Positions 7,447 to 15,100 of a stretch of 18,221 bases of DNA are shown here, one piece after another. The notes under the pieces were generated by a model, which worked only from the letters and a program-made list of their open reading frames with translations, was not told the origin of the DNA and searched no databases. Position 1 is the first letter of the stretch, and each line of letters starts with the position of its first letter. Location of the stretch: positions 1 to 18,221 of the forward strand of contig CAMOXW010000003.1 of NCBI GenBank assembly GCA_946629405.1. The letters are read 5' to 3'. This stretch comes from an uncultured Ruminococcus sp. Its GTDB lineage: Bacteria > Bacillota_A > Clostridia > Oscillospirales > Ruminococcaceae. The position numbers and the translations under genes are program-made.

Positions 7447-8137
7447 ATGCGTTCAGTCAATAAAGCAGAGCTTTCGCGTTTGGTCAAGGAAGCAATATAT
7501 TCCTATCCCGACGGGCTTTGCCGAGACCGACGGCAAACCAATTCTTGTCAACCGTACAATGAACCGCCTTATCTATACCTTGAAAGGCCACACTGTCATA
7601 AATGCAAACAATGTCTGGGACGAGCTTATGAGGATAAAAGAACACGGCGGCTGTGTTCGGATCGATTCTCCAAAGCTGCGCAGCAGCGAAAGCAAGGATG
7701 AAACAAAAATAGTGTTCAGGTTTCCGCCCCTAGATGGAAATATTTGGCAGTTCTCAAAACAGATCTTATCGTCCGGCAGCTTCACAGCAATACAGCTTGA
7801 AGCGACCAATATGACCGAACTTTACCGTATCAGTGAACAGCTTGGAGAAAACAATAAACGTCTGGAAATGCTTCGCATCAGACAAAAAGCTCTGCTGGAC
7901 GATATTGTACGCATAAATCATGATAAGGAGCTGCTTGCGACAAAAATGAAGATACACGATGATTTCGGACGGTGCCTTATTGCATCGCGCAGATCGCTCG
8001 ATTCCGAACAGATCGAGGATAAAGAATTCAAGCGGCTTATAACCGAATGGAGCGGAAAACTAACCGCTGAAAAGAAAAAGCCCTCAGAAACGCTTACAGA
8101 GCGTTTCCGAGAGCTTGCGGTTATTCAGTTCCAATAG
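7447..8137 (+). pseudogene. Histidine kinase, frameshifted and lacking its ATPase domain
   Basis: The start at 7447 has GGGGGAG 6 bases upstream and lies 21 bases after the 7TM sensor. The first 24 codons (to YSYPDG) continue in another frame near 7515-7525 as FAETDGKPILVNRTMNRL and run to the TAG at 8137. The protein has a PAS-like sensor part (GHTVINANNVWDEL), a stretch ending in QLEATNMTELYRISEQL, a coiled coil, and the phosphoacceptor region KMKIHDDFGRCL, whose His is the likely phosphorylated residue. Full members continue with a GHKL ATPase domain of about 150 residues (N, G1, G2 boxes). Here the frame stops about 65 residues after that His and no ATPase sequence is found in any frame downstream. 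It cannot autophosphorylate as encoded. Confidence 0.72.
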
Positions 8138-8149
8138 GGTTTGTGCCTG

Positions 8150-8167
8150 TTGTGGTATGCTCCACAA
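8150..8167. other. Hairpin between convergent genes
   Basis: TTGTGG and CCACAA flank a 6-base loop. There is no T-run on either side, so it is a weak candidate terminator at most. The rest of 8138-8228 holds nothing recognisable. Confidence 0.3.
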
Positions 8168-8228
8168 TGTTGATTATAACTTATGCGGTATGGTTTTTGA
8201 GTGTGCCGATAGACTAAGAGTTGTTAAA

Positions 8229-8903
8229 TCACTTATCAGCATTAAGCCGATACACTGCATTGTCCGATTCTAACTCACTTGATAAAATCGAAGTGTTCTT
8301 CACAGTTATGTTATATATTCCTACCTGCTCGGGATGCTCATCATAGCTATACCACTCTTTAATGGCAATATAATACTCTGTTCCCTTGTCTGTTTTAAGA
8401 CTTTGGACTTTAGCACCAGCATCCTTCTTTTCTGAACTTCCGGTAGCTGAGCCGAAAGGGTTATCATAAGACACTATATCTCCATCAAAAAACTCAAACA
8501 TTTGATTGATTTCTGAATCAACATCAATAGAATCACGTACCGTTTCACTTAAAAGTACTTTTATCGATTCACTATCATGCTCATTTATTGATTTTAGAAT
8601 TTTTTCTAAATCGTTCTCAGCTTTTTGAGAGGGCGTAATATATTCTGATTCCGTGTGTTGTCTGTTAGTACCACATGATGAAATCAAAAATGTGCAAGAT
8701 ACCTTTGAATCCTGCGTATAATCGGTCGCAGCTGTTGTAGTAGCTGTTGTCGTCTGATCCTCCCCGGAAGACTCTTGCTGATTGGCAGCAGCAGTAGTTG
8801 TTGTTGCGGCATCGGACTTGTCCGAGGACTCGTCTTGCTTTCCGCAGGCAGCAAGAGCTGCTGTCAGTGATAAAGCCAGTAAAATTGCCAGTGCTTTTTT
8901 CAT
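8229..8903 (-). CDS. DUF5104-like lipoprotein with a second leader fused on
   Basis: The start is the ATG at 8903 behind GGAGGGG. The 224-residue product has a standard lipoprotein signal with lipobox LAAC (Cys20) and a Thr/Ala-rich linker (about 32-63). The remainder fits the DUF5104 lipoprotein family as I recall it: ENDLEKILKSINEHDSESI, MFEFFDGDIVSYDNPFG, a KTDKGTEYYIAIKEWY strand and a closing GIYNITVKN. Just before this domain the sequence reads TFLISSCGTNRQ, which looks like the end of another lipoprotein signal with its own lipobox (Cys77), now internal. I infer that a new leader and linker were fused to an older lipoprotein. The DUF5104 part looks more AT-rich than its neighbours. It lies between two truncated signalling genes. 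Confidence 0.8.
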   Translation of the reverse strand: MKKALAILLALSLTAALAACGKQDESSDKSDAATTTTAAANQQESSGEDQTTTATTTAATDYTQDSKVSCTFLISSCGTNRQHTESEYITPSQKAENDLEKILKSINEHDSESIKVLLSETVRDSIDVDSEINQMFEFFDGDIVSYDNPFGSATGSSEKKDAGAKVQSLKTDKGTEYYIAIKEWYSYDEHPEQVGIYNITVKNTSILSSELESDNAVYRLNADK

Positions 8904-9093
8904 AATAACCCCTCCTCGTAGAATATTAATTGTGAATGTGAAACTACTTTTGCACATTATTCACTTGAGCTAACAACCATAAGTGTTAAAAGTGTGCAAT
9001 TATGTGTGCCTGATGTGAACACAGTAAACATACTCTGCCCACCCGTATCGGAGAAATATATGCGTGTAAAGCTTTGCTGATATTTTTTTACAT

Positions 9094-9122
9094 ATTATAC
9101 CACTCTTAGGAGACAATGTCAA
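9094..9122 (-). promoter_or_regulatory. Consensus promoter for the DUF5104-like lipoprotein
   Basis: On the minus strand TTGACA (9117-9122) is followed after exactly 17 bases by TATAAT (9094-9099), a perfect consensus. The transcript would have a leader of roughly 180 bases before the ATG at 8903. That leader contains an imperfect hairpin at 8932-8964 (GTGAAT/ATTCAC outer arms) just upstream of the binding site. No known riboswitch was recognised. Confidence 0.75.
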
Positions 9123-9149
9123 GTGCAAAATTAAATATTCTATCCTATA

Positions 9150-9413
9150 TTCACCATTGTAGCCGCCTATCCACATACGGCCGTCACTTGCACTCAGGAG
9201 GAACATAGCATCTGATGTCGGAAGACCGTTTGAAGCGTCATATATCTGTGCTGTACAGCCGACTCCGGATATCTGATCTGCGGCAGCATAGCCTCCGCCG
9301 TATGAGGAAAAGCTGCCGCTGTTTTCTGATAATTGACGATGCCGAAATAAACAGCCTCTCTGTTAAAAACAATACATATCGCAAGCGTTCGGACTATGTA
9401 GATATCGTTTCAT
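9150..9413 (-). pseudogene. Remnant of a two-component propeller sensor, N-terminal part
   Basis: An ATG at 9413 with a GGAGG site follows the GGDEF gene stop by 16 bases, but that frame closes after 16 codons. In other frames a signal-peptide-like stretch (LRYVLFLTERLFISASS) and then a clear protein segment appear: SGSFSSYGGGYAAADQ, ISGVGC, IYDASNGLPTSD and SASDGRMWIGGYNG. The last is the typical 'GLPxxxxxxxxxxxxGxxWIGG' unit of two-component regulator propeller (Reg_prop) domains. Only the first blade is present. The match ends near 9150 and the consensus promoter of the next gene begins within 30 bases. Complete members carry many more blades and usually a GGDEF or kinase output domain. 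It is clearly a dead fragment. Confidence 0.7.
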
Positions 9414-9429
9414 TTATCTGTCCTCCGTA

Positions 9430-10434
9430 TCATTTCCGGATAGCTTTCATGATCCTCTTCATTTCATACATCCGGCTGTCAGCCATATTTGCGGCTATCT
9501 CAACTGACATATTTTTCGGGAAATAAATTGCATAGCCGTATGCTATCTGCAATGGAACAGGCGGAGTTTCAGCCTTGTTGTAGGCATCTGAGGCTTGTTC
9601 AAGGCTTTTAAGCGCCTTTTCGACCTTCTCTGCGTCATCGGTATCGAGTATAGCGGCGAATTCATCGCCGCCTATACGGTAACAGGTACCAAGCCCGGAT
9701 AAGCTTTCGCTGATGATCTTAGCTGCGGAGGCGATATGTCTGTCTCCCTCAGCGTGACCAAATTCATCGTTGACTGTTTTCAGCAGGTTGATGTCCAGCA
9801 TGACAATGGTGCAGTTTTTTTCGTTCTTTTTCAGATATGCTTCCTTTTCGTAGTAGGCAGTCCTGTTCGACATTCCTGTCAGAGCATCGGTGTATGCGAG
9901 CTTTTTCATCAGCTGAGAATTGCCCTGCTCGATGAGCATACGGTTTTTTTCTTTCAGCAGATAGACTCCCTCCGCAACGATGAAAATGAGAACACCTACT
10001 CTTGTGAACAGACTTGAGCCGTATTCACTGTTCTTCGCAAACCAGAAACGTACAAGGTCAATGATTACTCCGAACAAAGCTGCTGACATTCCGATCAGTA
10101 TCGTGCGAAGAAACTGATTTTCAATAGTTTTATTCCGGTATGCCTGCACCATAAGATAAATAGTCATCACCATAGCAATAACGATATTTATGTGGGAAAA
10201 AATGAGCATATAATGAGGATCCGTGATACCAAGACCTGAAAGGATCACAGTAGTGATAAAGTTGAGCAATATCAGAGAGAGCAGCGCAGGAAGCATCCGG
10301 CTGTCACGGCGCTTTGCCGCACTTGCTACGAACGATACCGGAGGATAGGCAATTATTATCATACAAAAATAACACAGTATTTTTATCAGCTCCGGGCGGT
10401 TCGTGAAGCTCTGCAATATATAGGTATCGTTCAT
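9430..10434 (-). CDS. GGDEF-domain fragment (diguanylate cyclase output part)
   Basis: This is the longest open piece of the broken gene: 334 codons from the ATG at 10434, which falls inside the second membrane segment of the 7TM block. It holds the remaining membrane segments, a short helical signalling linker and the complete GGDEF domain. TDALTGMSNR marks its start, MLDINLLKTVNDEFGH holds the metal-binding Asp region, and RIGGDEF is the active-site loop. The product, if made, would convert two GTP to cyclic di-GMP. The RxxD inhibitory site that normally precedes GGDEF is absent. No binding site precedes the ATG, so independent translation is doubtful. Confidence 0.6.
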   Translation of the reverse strand: MNDTYILQSFTNRPELIKILCYFCMIIIAYPPVSFVASAAKRRDSRMLPALLSLILLNFITTVILSGLGITDPHYMLIFSHINIVIAMVMTIYLMVQAYRNKTIENQFLRTILIGMSAALFGVIIDLVRFWFAKNSEYGSSLFTRVGVLIFIVAEGVYLLKEKNRMLIEQGNSQLMKKLAYTDALTGMSNRTAYYEKEAYLKKNEKNCTIVMLDINLLKTVNDEFGHAEGDRHIASAAKIISESLSGLGTCYRIGGDEFAAILDTDDAEKVEKALKSLEQASDAYNKAETPPVPLQIAYGYAIYFPKNMSVEIAANMADSRMYEMKRIMKAIRK

Positions 10435-10479
10435 CGACCATATGGCGATAACAACAGAGAAAACTCCAAGTGAAAGGAA

Positions 10480-10947
10480 TCACATAGGCTGTCCTGAGAT
10501 ACTGCTGCCTCCTGTGATATCGAGCAGTATCAATATAATGCCAAACACTATCATGATAAAGCAGGCGATAAACTGAGGCATACCATGCCGGTAAATATCT
10601 GAGACGAATTTAGCAGGCTCCTCAATGGATACGGACCGCAGATCAGCGGTATCTCCGTCATAAACCGGAGTCAGAGTCATTGTGAGCTTGTCTGCATTCG
10701 GCGGGAGCGGTATGACATGGATATAGTTTCCGTAGGATCTTCCGATGATGTCCGGGTAAGAAGGCGCATAGTGATACATATTTCTGCCGTCAACGGAAAC
10801 ATCAAGGAAAGTGTCAGAGCTTTTGATGCAAAGGCTTTTGTCAATGATCTTCAATTCCGACAAAGAATGAGTTATAGTAATTTTCCCCGCGGAAAGTGAG
10901 CTCATAGAGACTGTTTTTCCGTCCGCGGTGAGCCAGCCGGAGGACAT
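10480..10947 (-). CDS. Outer sensor-domain fragment of the broken cyclase
   Basis: The 155 codons lie between the two in-frame stops and start at an internal Met with no binding site. They contain the outer beta-rich sensor domain (ISSL-type strands, KSSDTFLDVSVDG, YIHVIPLPP) and the first membrane segment of the 7TM block (FIACFIMIVFGIILILLDI). As part of the ancestral protein this region would bind a ligand outside the cell. On its own it is probably not expressed. Confidence 0.45.
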   Translation of the reverse strand: MSSGWLTADGKTVSMSSLSAGKITITHSLSELKIIDKSLCIKSSDTFLDVSVDGRNMYHYAPSYPDIIGRSYGNYIHVIPLPPNADKLTMTLTPVYDGDTADLRSVSIEEPAKFVSDIYRHGMPQFIACFIMIVFGIILILLDITGGSSISGQPM

Positions 10948-11144
10948 ATCGTATGAGGTGTCGTCGTATATTGGAGAGTGGCTTTAAAACTGAGCTGAGA
11001 TTATGACAAGCATCAGAGCTGTCAGTATCAGAGCCAGCAGATCAGCCCATATCCTGCGTCCGGTAAAGAATAAATATTTCATAATACCCCCTTGTTTTCA
11101 GGTAACATATGGAGCAGACCGTAAGTATGATGATATAAAAGCGT

Positions 11145-11921
11145 TCACCGGTTGCTTTTTCTGTATATTGACGGCGAAACGCAGGCGTATTTCTGGAAAG
11201 CCTTTGAAAAATGGGAATAATCCTGATATCCGCATTTTTCAGCTACTTCAACAGCAGAAAGATCTGAATCCGTAAGCAGCTGTTTTGCGTATTCCATACG
11301 GCTCGTGAGAATGTCCTTTGTGCATGGGATGCCGTAACGCTGCTTGTAAAGCCTCTGGAAGTGGGATACCGACAGATTCAGCTTCTGGGCGATCTGAGGG
11401 ATGTTCCAGTCGGCGGAGGGAGATTCGTATATCTGTCTGCGTATGTCCTCGAGTTCGTTTTCGTACTGTGAACGGTTGTTTCTGTCCTCAGGGCTGCAGC
11501 AGCTTTTTATCTGCATGAAGATAGCGTTCATCAGGTAACGGATAGTTGCATCCTTTTCCGGCTTGTCAGATTCAAAGACCTCCACGCATATTTTTATCAG
11601 GTCGGAGACGGTATCCGAATCGAGCTTTATGGGGACATTATGCTCAATTCCGAGGGAGTCAAGGAACTCCGTATCCTCGTCCTCGAGGTCAAATCTGATC
11701 CAGTCATCAACATATTCCTCGCAGTCACCGTACAGAGCGTGGGGGTAGCAGCTTTCAATGACGAAAATAGTGTTGCTTCCGACACTGTAAACATTACTGC
11801 CCATGCCTATTTTCGCCTTTGAACGGATAAGCAGAATCTGCATACCGTGTATACCGTTCGGTCTTTCCTTAAACAGGTCAGCAGGGTGTTTCCAGTGCCA
11901 GCCCAGCATATATGCTTTCAC
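11145..11921 (-). CDS. AraC-family transcriptional regulator
   Basis: The best start is the GTG at 11921, 7 bases after GGAGG; an upstream ATG would place the binding site inside the gene. The 258-residue protein has an N-terminal sensor part of cupin type (about 1-100, with WKHPADLFKERP and IGMGSNVYSVGSN) and a helical linker. The C-terminal double helix-turn-helix spans about 155-258 (IAQKLNLSVSHFQRLYKQRYG and VAEKCGYQDYSHFSKAFQKY, the AraC signature). Such regulators usually activate sugar-utilisation genes when bound to a sugar. It is divergent from the rhamnogalacturonan enzyme, 233 bases away, so it probably controls that gene. It is followed after 62 bases by the broken cyclase. Confidence 0.92.
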   Translation of the reverse strand: MKAYMLGWHWKHPADLFKERPNGIHGMQILLIRSKAKIGMGSNVYSVGSNTIFVIESCYPHALYGDCEEYVDDWIRFDLEDEDTEFLDSLGIEHNVPIKLDSDTVSDLIKICVEVFESDKPEKDATIRYLMNAIFMQIKSCCSPEDRNNRSQYENELEDIRRQIYESPSADWNIPQIAQKLNLSVSHFQRLYKQRYGIPCTKDILTSRMEYAKQLLTDSDLSAVEVAEKCGYQDYSHFSKAFQKYACVSPSIYRKSNR

Positions 11922-11990
11922 AGTTATTCCTCCGATCCTTGGCAATATATTACATATGCAAACGACAAATTATGGATGTTCACTATAAAT

Positions 11991-12019
11991 ATTATACAAT
12001 GCCGCATGATTTGTGTCAA
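11991..12019 (-). promoter_or_regulatory. Consensus promoter of the AraC-type gene
   Basis: On the minus strand TTGACA (12014-12019) and TATAAT (11991-11996) are separated by exactly 17 bases, a perfect sigma-A consensus. It lies about 70 bases upstream of the GTG at 11921. Confidence 0.8.
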
Positions 12020-12036
12020 TAACTATATGCAACAAA

Positions 12037-12052
12037 ATCACAACTTTGTGAT
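12037..12052. promoter_or_regulatory. Perfect palindrome between divergent promoters
   Basis: ATCACAA, 2 bases, TTGTGAT. The centre lies between the -35 boxes of the two divergent promoters (12014-12019 and 12064-12069). It is a likely operator. A perfect palindrome is more typical of a LacI-type or similar dimer than of AraC proteins, which prefer direct repeats. TATGCAA occurs twice nearby (about 11956 and 12026) as a possible AraC half-site. Confidence 0.55.
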
Positions 12053-12063
12053 AGAAAAATACA

Positions 12064-12092
12064 TTGAAAAACCATGAATAAAATGTTATCAT
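12064..12092 (+). promoter_or_regulatory. Promoter of the rhamnogalacturonan enzyme gene
   Basis: TTGAAA (12064-12069), 17 bases, TATCAT (12087-12092), with TG one base before the -10 box (extended -10). It lies about 60 bases upstream of the ATG at 12155. Confidence 0.7.
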
Positions 12093-12154
12093 TCTGTTAA
12101 CAGATAAGGACGAACAGGGAATAAACCTGAATCTTTTAACGGGGGGAATTAAAA

Positions 12155-15100
12155 ATGAACAGAAAAATCAAACGGTTTTCCGCTGCTGCTGCTGCACTCG
12201 CACTTACCGCAACGTCAAATACAGGTGTGATAAGCAGCGTCGATGCAGATGCAGCTTACGGTGCCGGCGGAAACGGCAAGGCTGTCATGGAGTACCTGGA
12301 CAGAGGTATCTATGCCGTGAAAAACGGCAGCGGTATGTTCGTGAGCTGGCGCTATAATGCCAACGATGCGGACGATGCGGAGTTCAGGCTCTATCGCAAT
12401 GACAAGCTTATCTACACAAGCAGAGCCGGCGAAGCAACATCTTATCAGGACAACGGCGGAAACGCAGCTTCAGACTACCGCGTTGACTGCATAGAGGACG
12501 GAAAGGTCGTAAACTCGCAGAAGTGCAGATTTACATCCGGTAACAACTACTTCGATATCAGGCTCAACAGTCCCGGAAGCCAGTATTCACCGAATGACTG
12601 CTGTGTGGGAGATGTTGACGGCGACGGTCAGTATGAGATATTCCTGAAATGGGACCCGTCCAATTCAAAGGACAATTCCCAGCAGGGCAAGACCGATGAT
12701 GTTATCATTGACTGCTATACTCTCGAAAGCAAGCAGCTCTGGAGGATAAACCTCGGCAGGAATATCCGTGCAGGTCAGCATTATACACAGATGTGCGTTG
12801 CTGACTTCGACTGCGACGGAAAGGCTGAGCTTATCACCAAGACCGCCGACGGCACCAAGGACGGCAAGGGCAAGGTCATCGGCGACGCAAGCAAGGATTA
12901 TCGCAACGGAAACGGCTATATCCTCAGCGGTCCTGAGTATATTACCCTTTTTGACGGCCAGACAGGTGCGGCACTTGACACGATAGATTTTCCTGTTCCG
13001 AGAGGTACGGTCTCAAAGGCGACATGGGGCGATGACTACGGCAATCGTGTTGACCGTATGAACAGTGGTATCGCTTATCTTGACGGAGTTCATCCGTCAG
13101 CTATCTACGGCAGAGGCTACTACACAAGACTTACATGGTCAGCCGTTGATGTTGTGAACAAGAAGCTCGTCAAGCGCTGGGTGTACGATACAGGCTTTGA
13201 CAAAAAGACAGCCGGCTGGGGCTGCGGAAACCACAATGTAATGGTGGCGGACTGTGATAACGACGGAAAACAGGAGGTTTTCACCGGCGCAAACTGTATC
13301 GACGACAACGGAAAGCTCCTCTGGACTACAGGCGATCTTCACGGTGATGCTATGCACGTCGGCGACCTTATCCCGGACAGAGAGGGACTGGAGGTCTGGG
13401 AATGCCACGAGGACAAGCCCTACGGTGAGACTTGTTATGATGCAAAGACCGGCAAGAAAATTTTCCACATCAACAATACCAAGGACACCGGGCGCTGCGC
13501 TGCAGATAACGTCTGGGCAGGCAATAAGGGCGCGGAATTCTGGGGAGCTGCCGACGGAAATGTGTATAATTCGGCAGGGAAGAAGATAGGCGGCACAAAA
13601 CCAGCCCAGAACTTCTTCATCTACTGGGACGGCGACCTTGAGCGCGAGATACTTGACGGGAACAAGATAACAAAAATGACCGGCGCTGACAAGATAGACC
13701 GCATATTTACTGCAAACGGCTGCGGTTCAAACAACAGCTCGAAGTCCGTCCCGTGTATGACCGCCGACCTGTTCGGTGACTGGCGCGAGGAGCTCATCCT
13801 CAGGACTGACGACAATTCAAAGCTGCGTATATGGTGTACGACAGATACGACCAAGGTGCGCCTTACAACGCTCATGCACGATATGCAGTACAGAGCGCAG
13901 AACGCCTGCCAGCAGAGTGCATATAATCAGCCTCCTCATGTCAGCTATTACCTCGGAAGTGATGCACCGCTCCCGGCGAGGCCTAAGGTGCTGCTCAACA
14001 ATGATCCGCATAATATAAGCGTACCTGTTACTGATGAGCCGGATGTACCTGATACACCGCCTGTTACTGCGGTGAGCCTGAAATTCGACCTCGGAGCAAA
14101 TGCTTCAAACGGCTTTACCTCCGTCAGAGCTGCTGACAAGTATGACAAGAGCAAGGGCTTCGGATTCTCCGGAAATGACGTAAAGGACGTTGCTGCGGCA
14201 GGCAGGAATGAGCTTAGCGATGCAGTTCAGTTTACCGGAAATACGACCTTCAACGCAGATGTTCCCAACGGACTTTACAAGGTGAAGGTAACTCTCGGAA
14301 ACACAGCGCGTACAAGCGTATACATGGAGAATATGCTCCAGATCGTCAACATGACCGGCAACAACGCTGTTGACGAAATAATTCTTCCTGTAACTGACGG
14401 TCAGCTCAATATCCGTGCGGCAGCCGGCAAGGATGGCAACGCTTACTCTATCAGTGCGGTCGAGATAAACAAGATATCGGACAGCACTTCAATGCCTCCG
14501 ACTGTATGGCTCTGCGGAGATTCAACAGTTTGCAATTATTACCCGCTTGATTCGAGCACTCAGGCAGGCTGGGGACAGATGCTCGGCAAGTACATCGACA
14601 AAAACTGGTATGTAAGAAATATGGCTGCAAGCGGGGAGTATGCACAGGGCTTCGTTGACCACGGCAATTTCGACTGCATTGAAAAATACGGCAGAAGCGG
14701 CGATGTATTCGTTATTTCTATCGGTATCAATGACGGAAAGTATTACAAGGGCGATCAGTACAAGAAGGTCGTTTCCGATATGGTGAAGCGTGCAAAAGCT
14801 AAAGGAATGGATGTTATCCTTGTTAAGCAGCAGGGAAGAAAGGGCGACTATTCACTCTCACCGCTGCTCAGGAGCAGATATTTCTCAGCCGAGCTTGATC
14901 AGATAGCCTCGGAGCAGGATTGTCAGGTCGTTGACCTGTTCACGCTCTGGCAGGACTACTGTGTATCTGTCGGTGCTGCAAAGGCTGATTCAATGTATAT
15001 CGACAATGTTCATCCGAACCGTGCAGGTGCAGAGAAGCTTGCAGAGCTGTTTGCATCAGAGTTCGGGAATAAGCCGACCGGCGGTGATGGACCTGTCATA

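Larger units (their letters stand above)
9430..11082 (-). pseudogene. 7TM diguanylate cyclase broken by two in-frame stops
   Basis: A single frame from the ATG at 11082 (GGGGG 5 bases upstream) to the TGA at 9430 gives 550 codons with two internal stops: TAA at 10984-10986 (codon 33) and TGA at 10480-10482. Ignoring these, the order is an N-terminal membrane segment, an outer beta-rich sensor domain (about 35-175), seven membrane segments (about 180-385) and a GGDEF domain with an intact RIGGDEF. No frameshift is needed, and protein-like sequence continues directly across both stops (ISAQF-stop-SHSPIYDD and GQPM-stop-FLSLGVFS). This resembles 7TMR-DISM type cyclases. It lies 62 bases after the AraC gene on the same strand. 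Whether the stops are real mutations needs read support. Confidence 0.8.

Noticed and set aside
8904..9090. Riboswitch in the leader of the DUF5104-like lipoprotein
   Set aside because: The leader is long and has an imperfect hairpin, but no conserved riboswitch core was recognised.
848..11082. Stop codon reassignment as an explanation for in-frame TAG, TAA and TGA
   Set aside because: All three stop codons occur inside coherent frames, while the intact genes use the same codons as normal ends. Mutation or sequence error is the simpler explanation.
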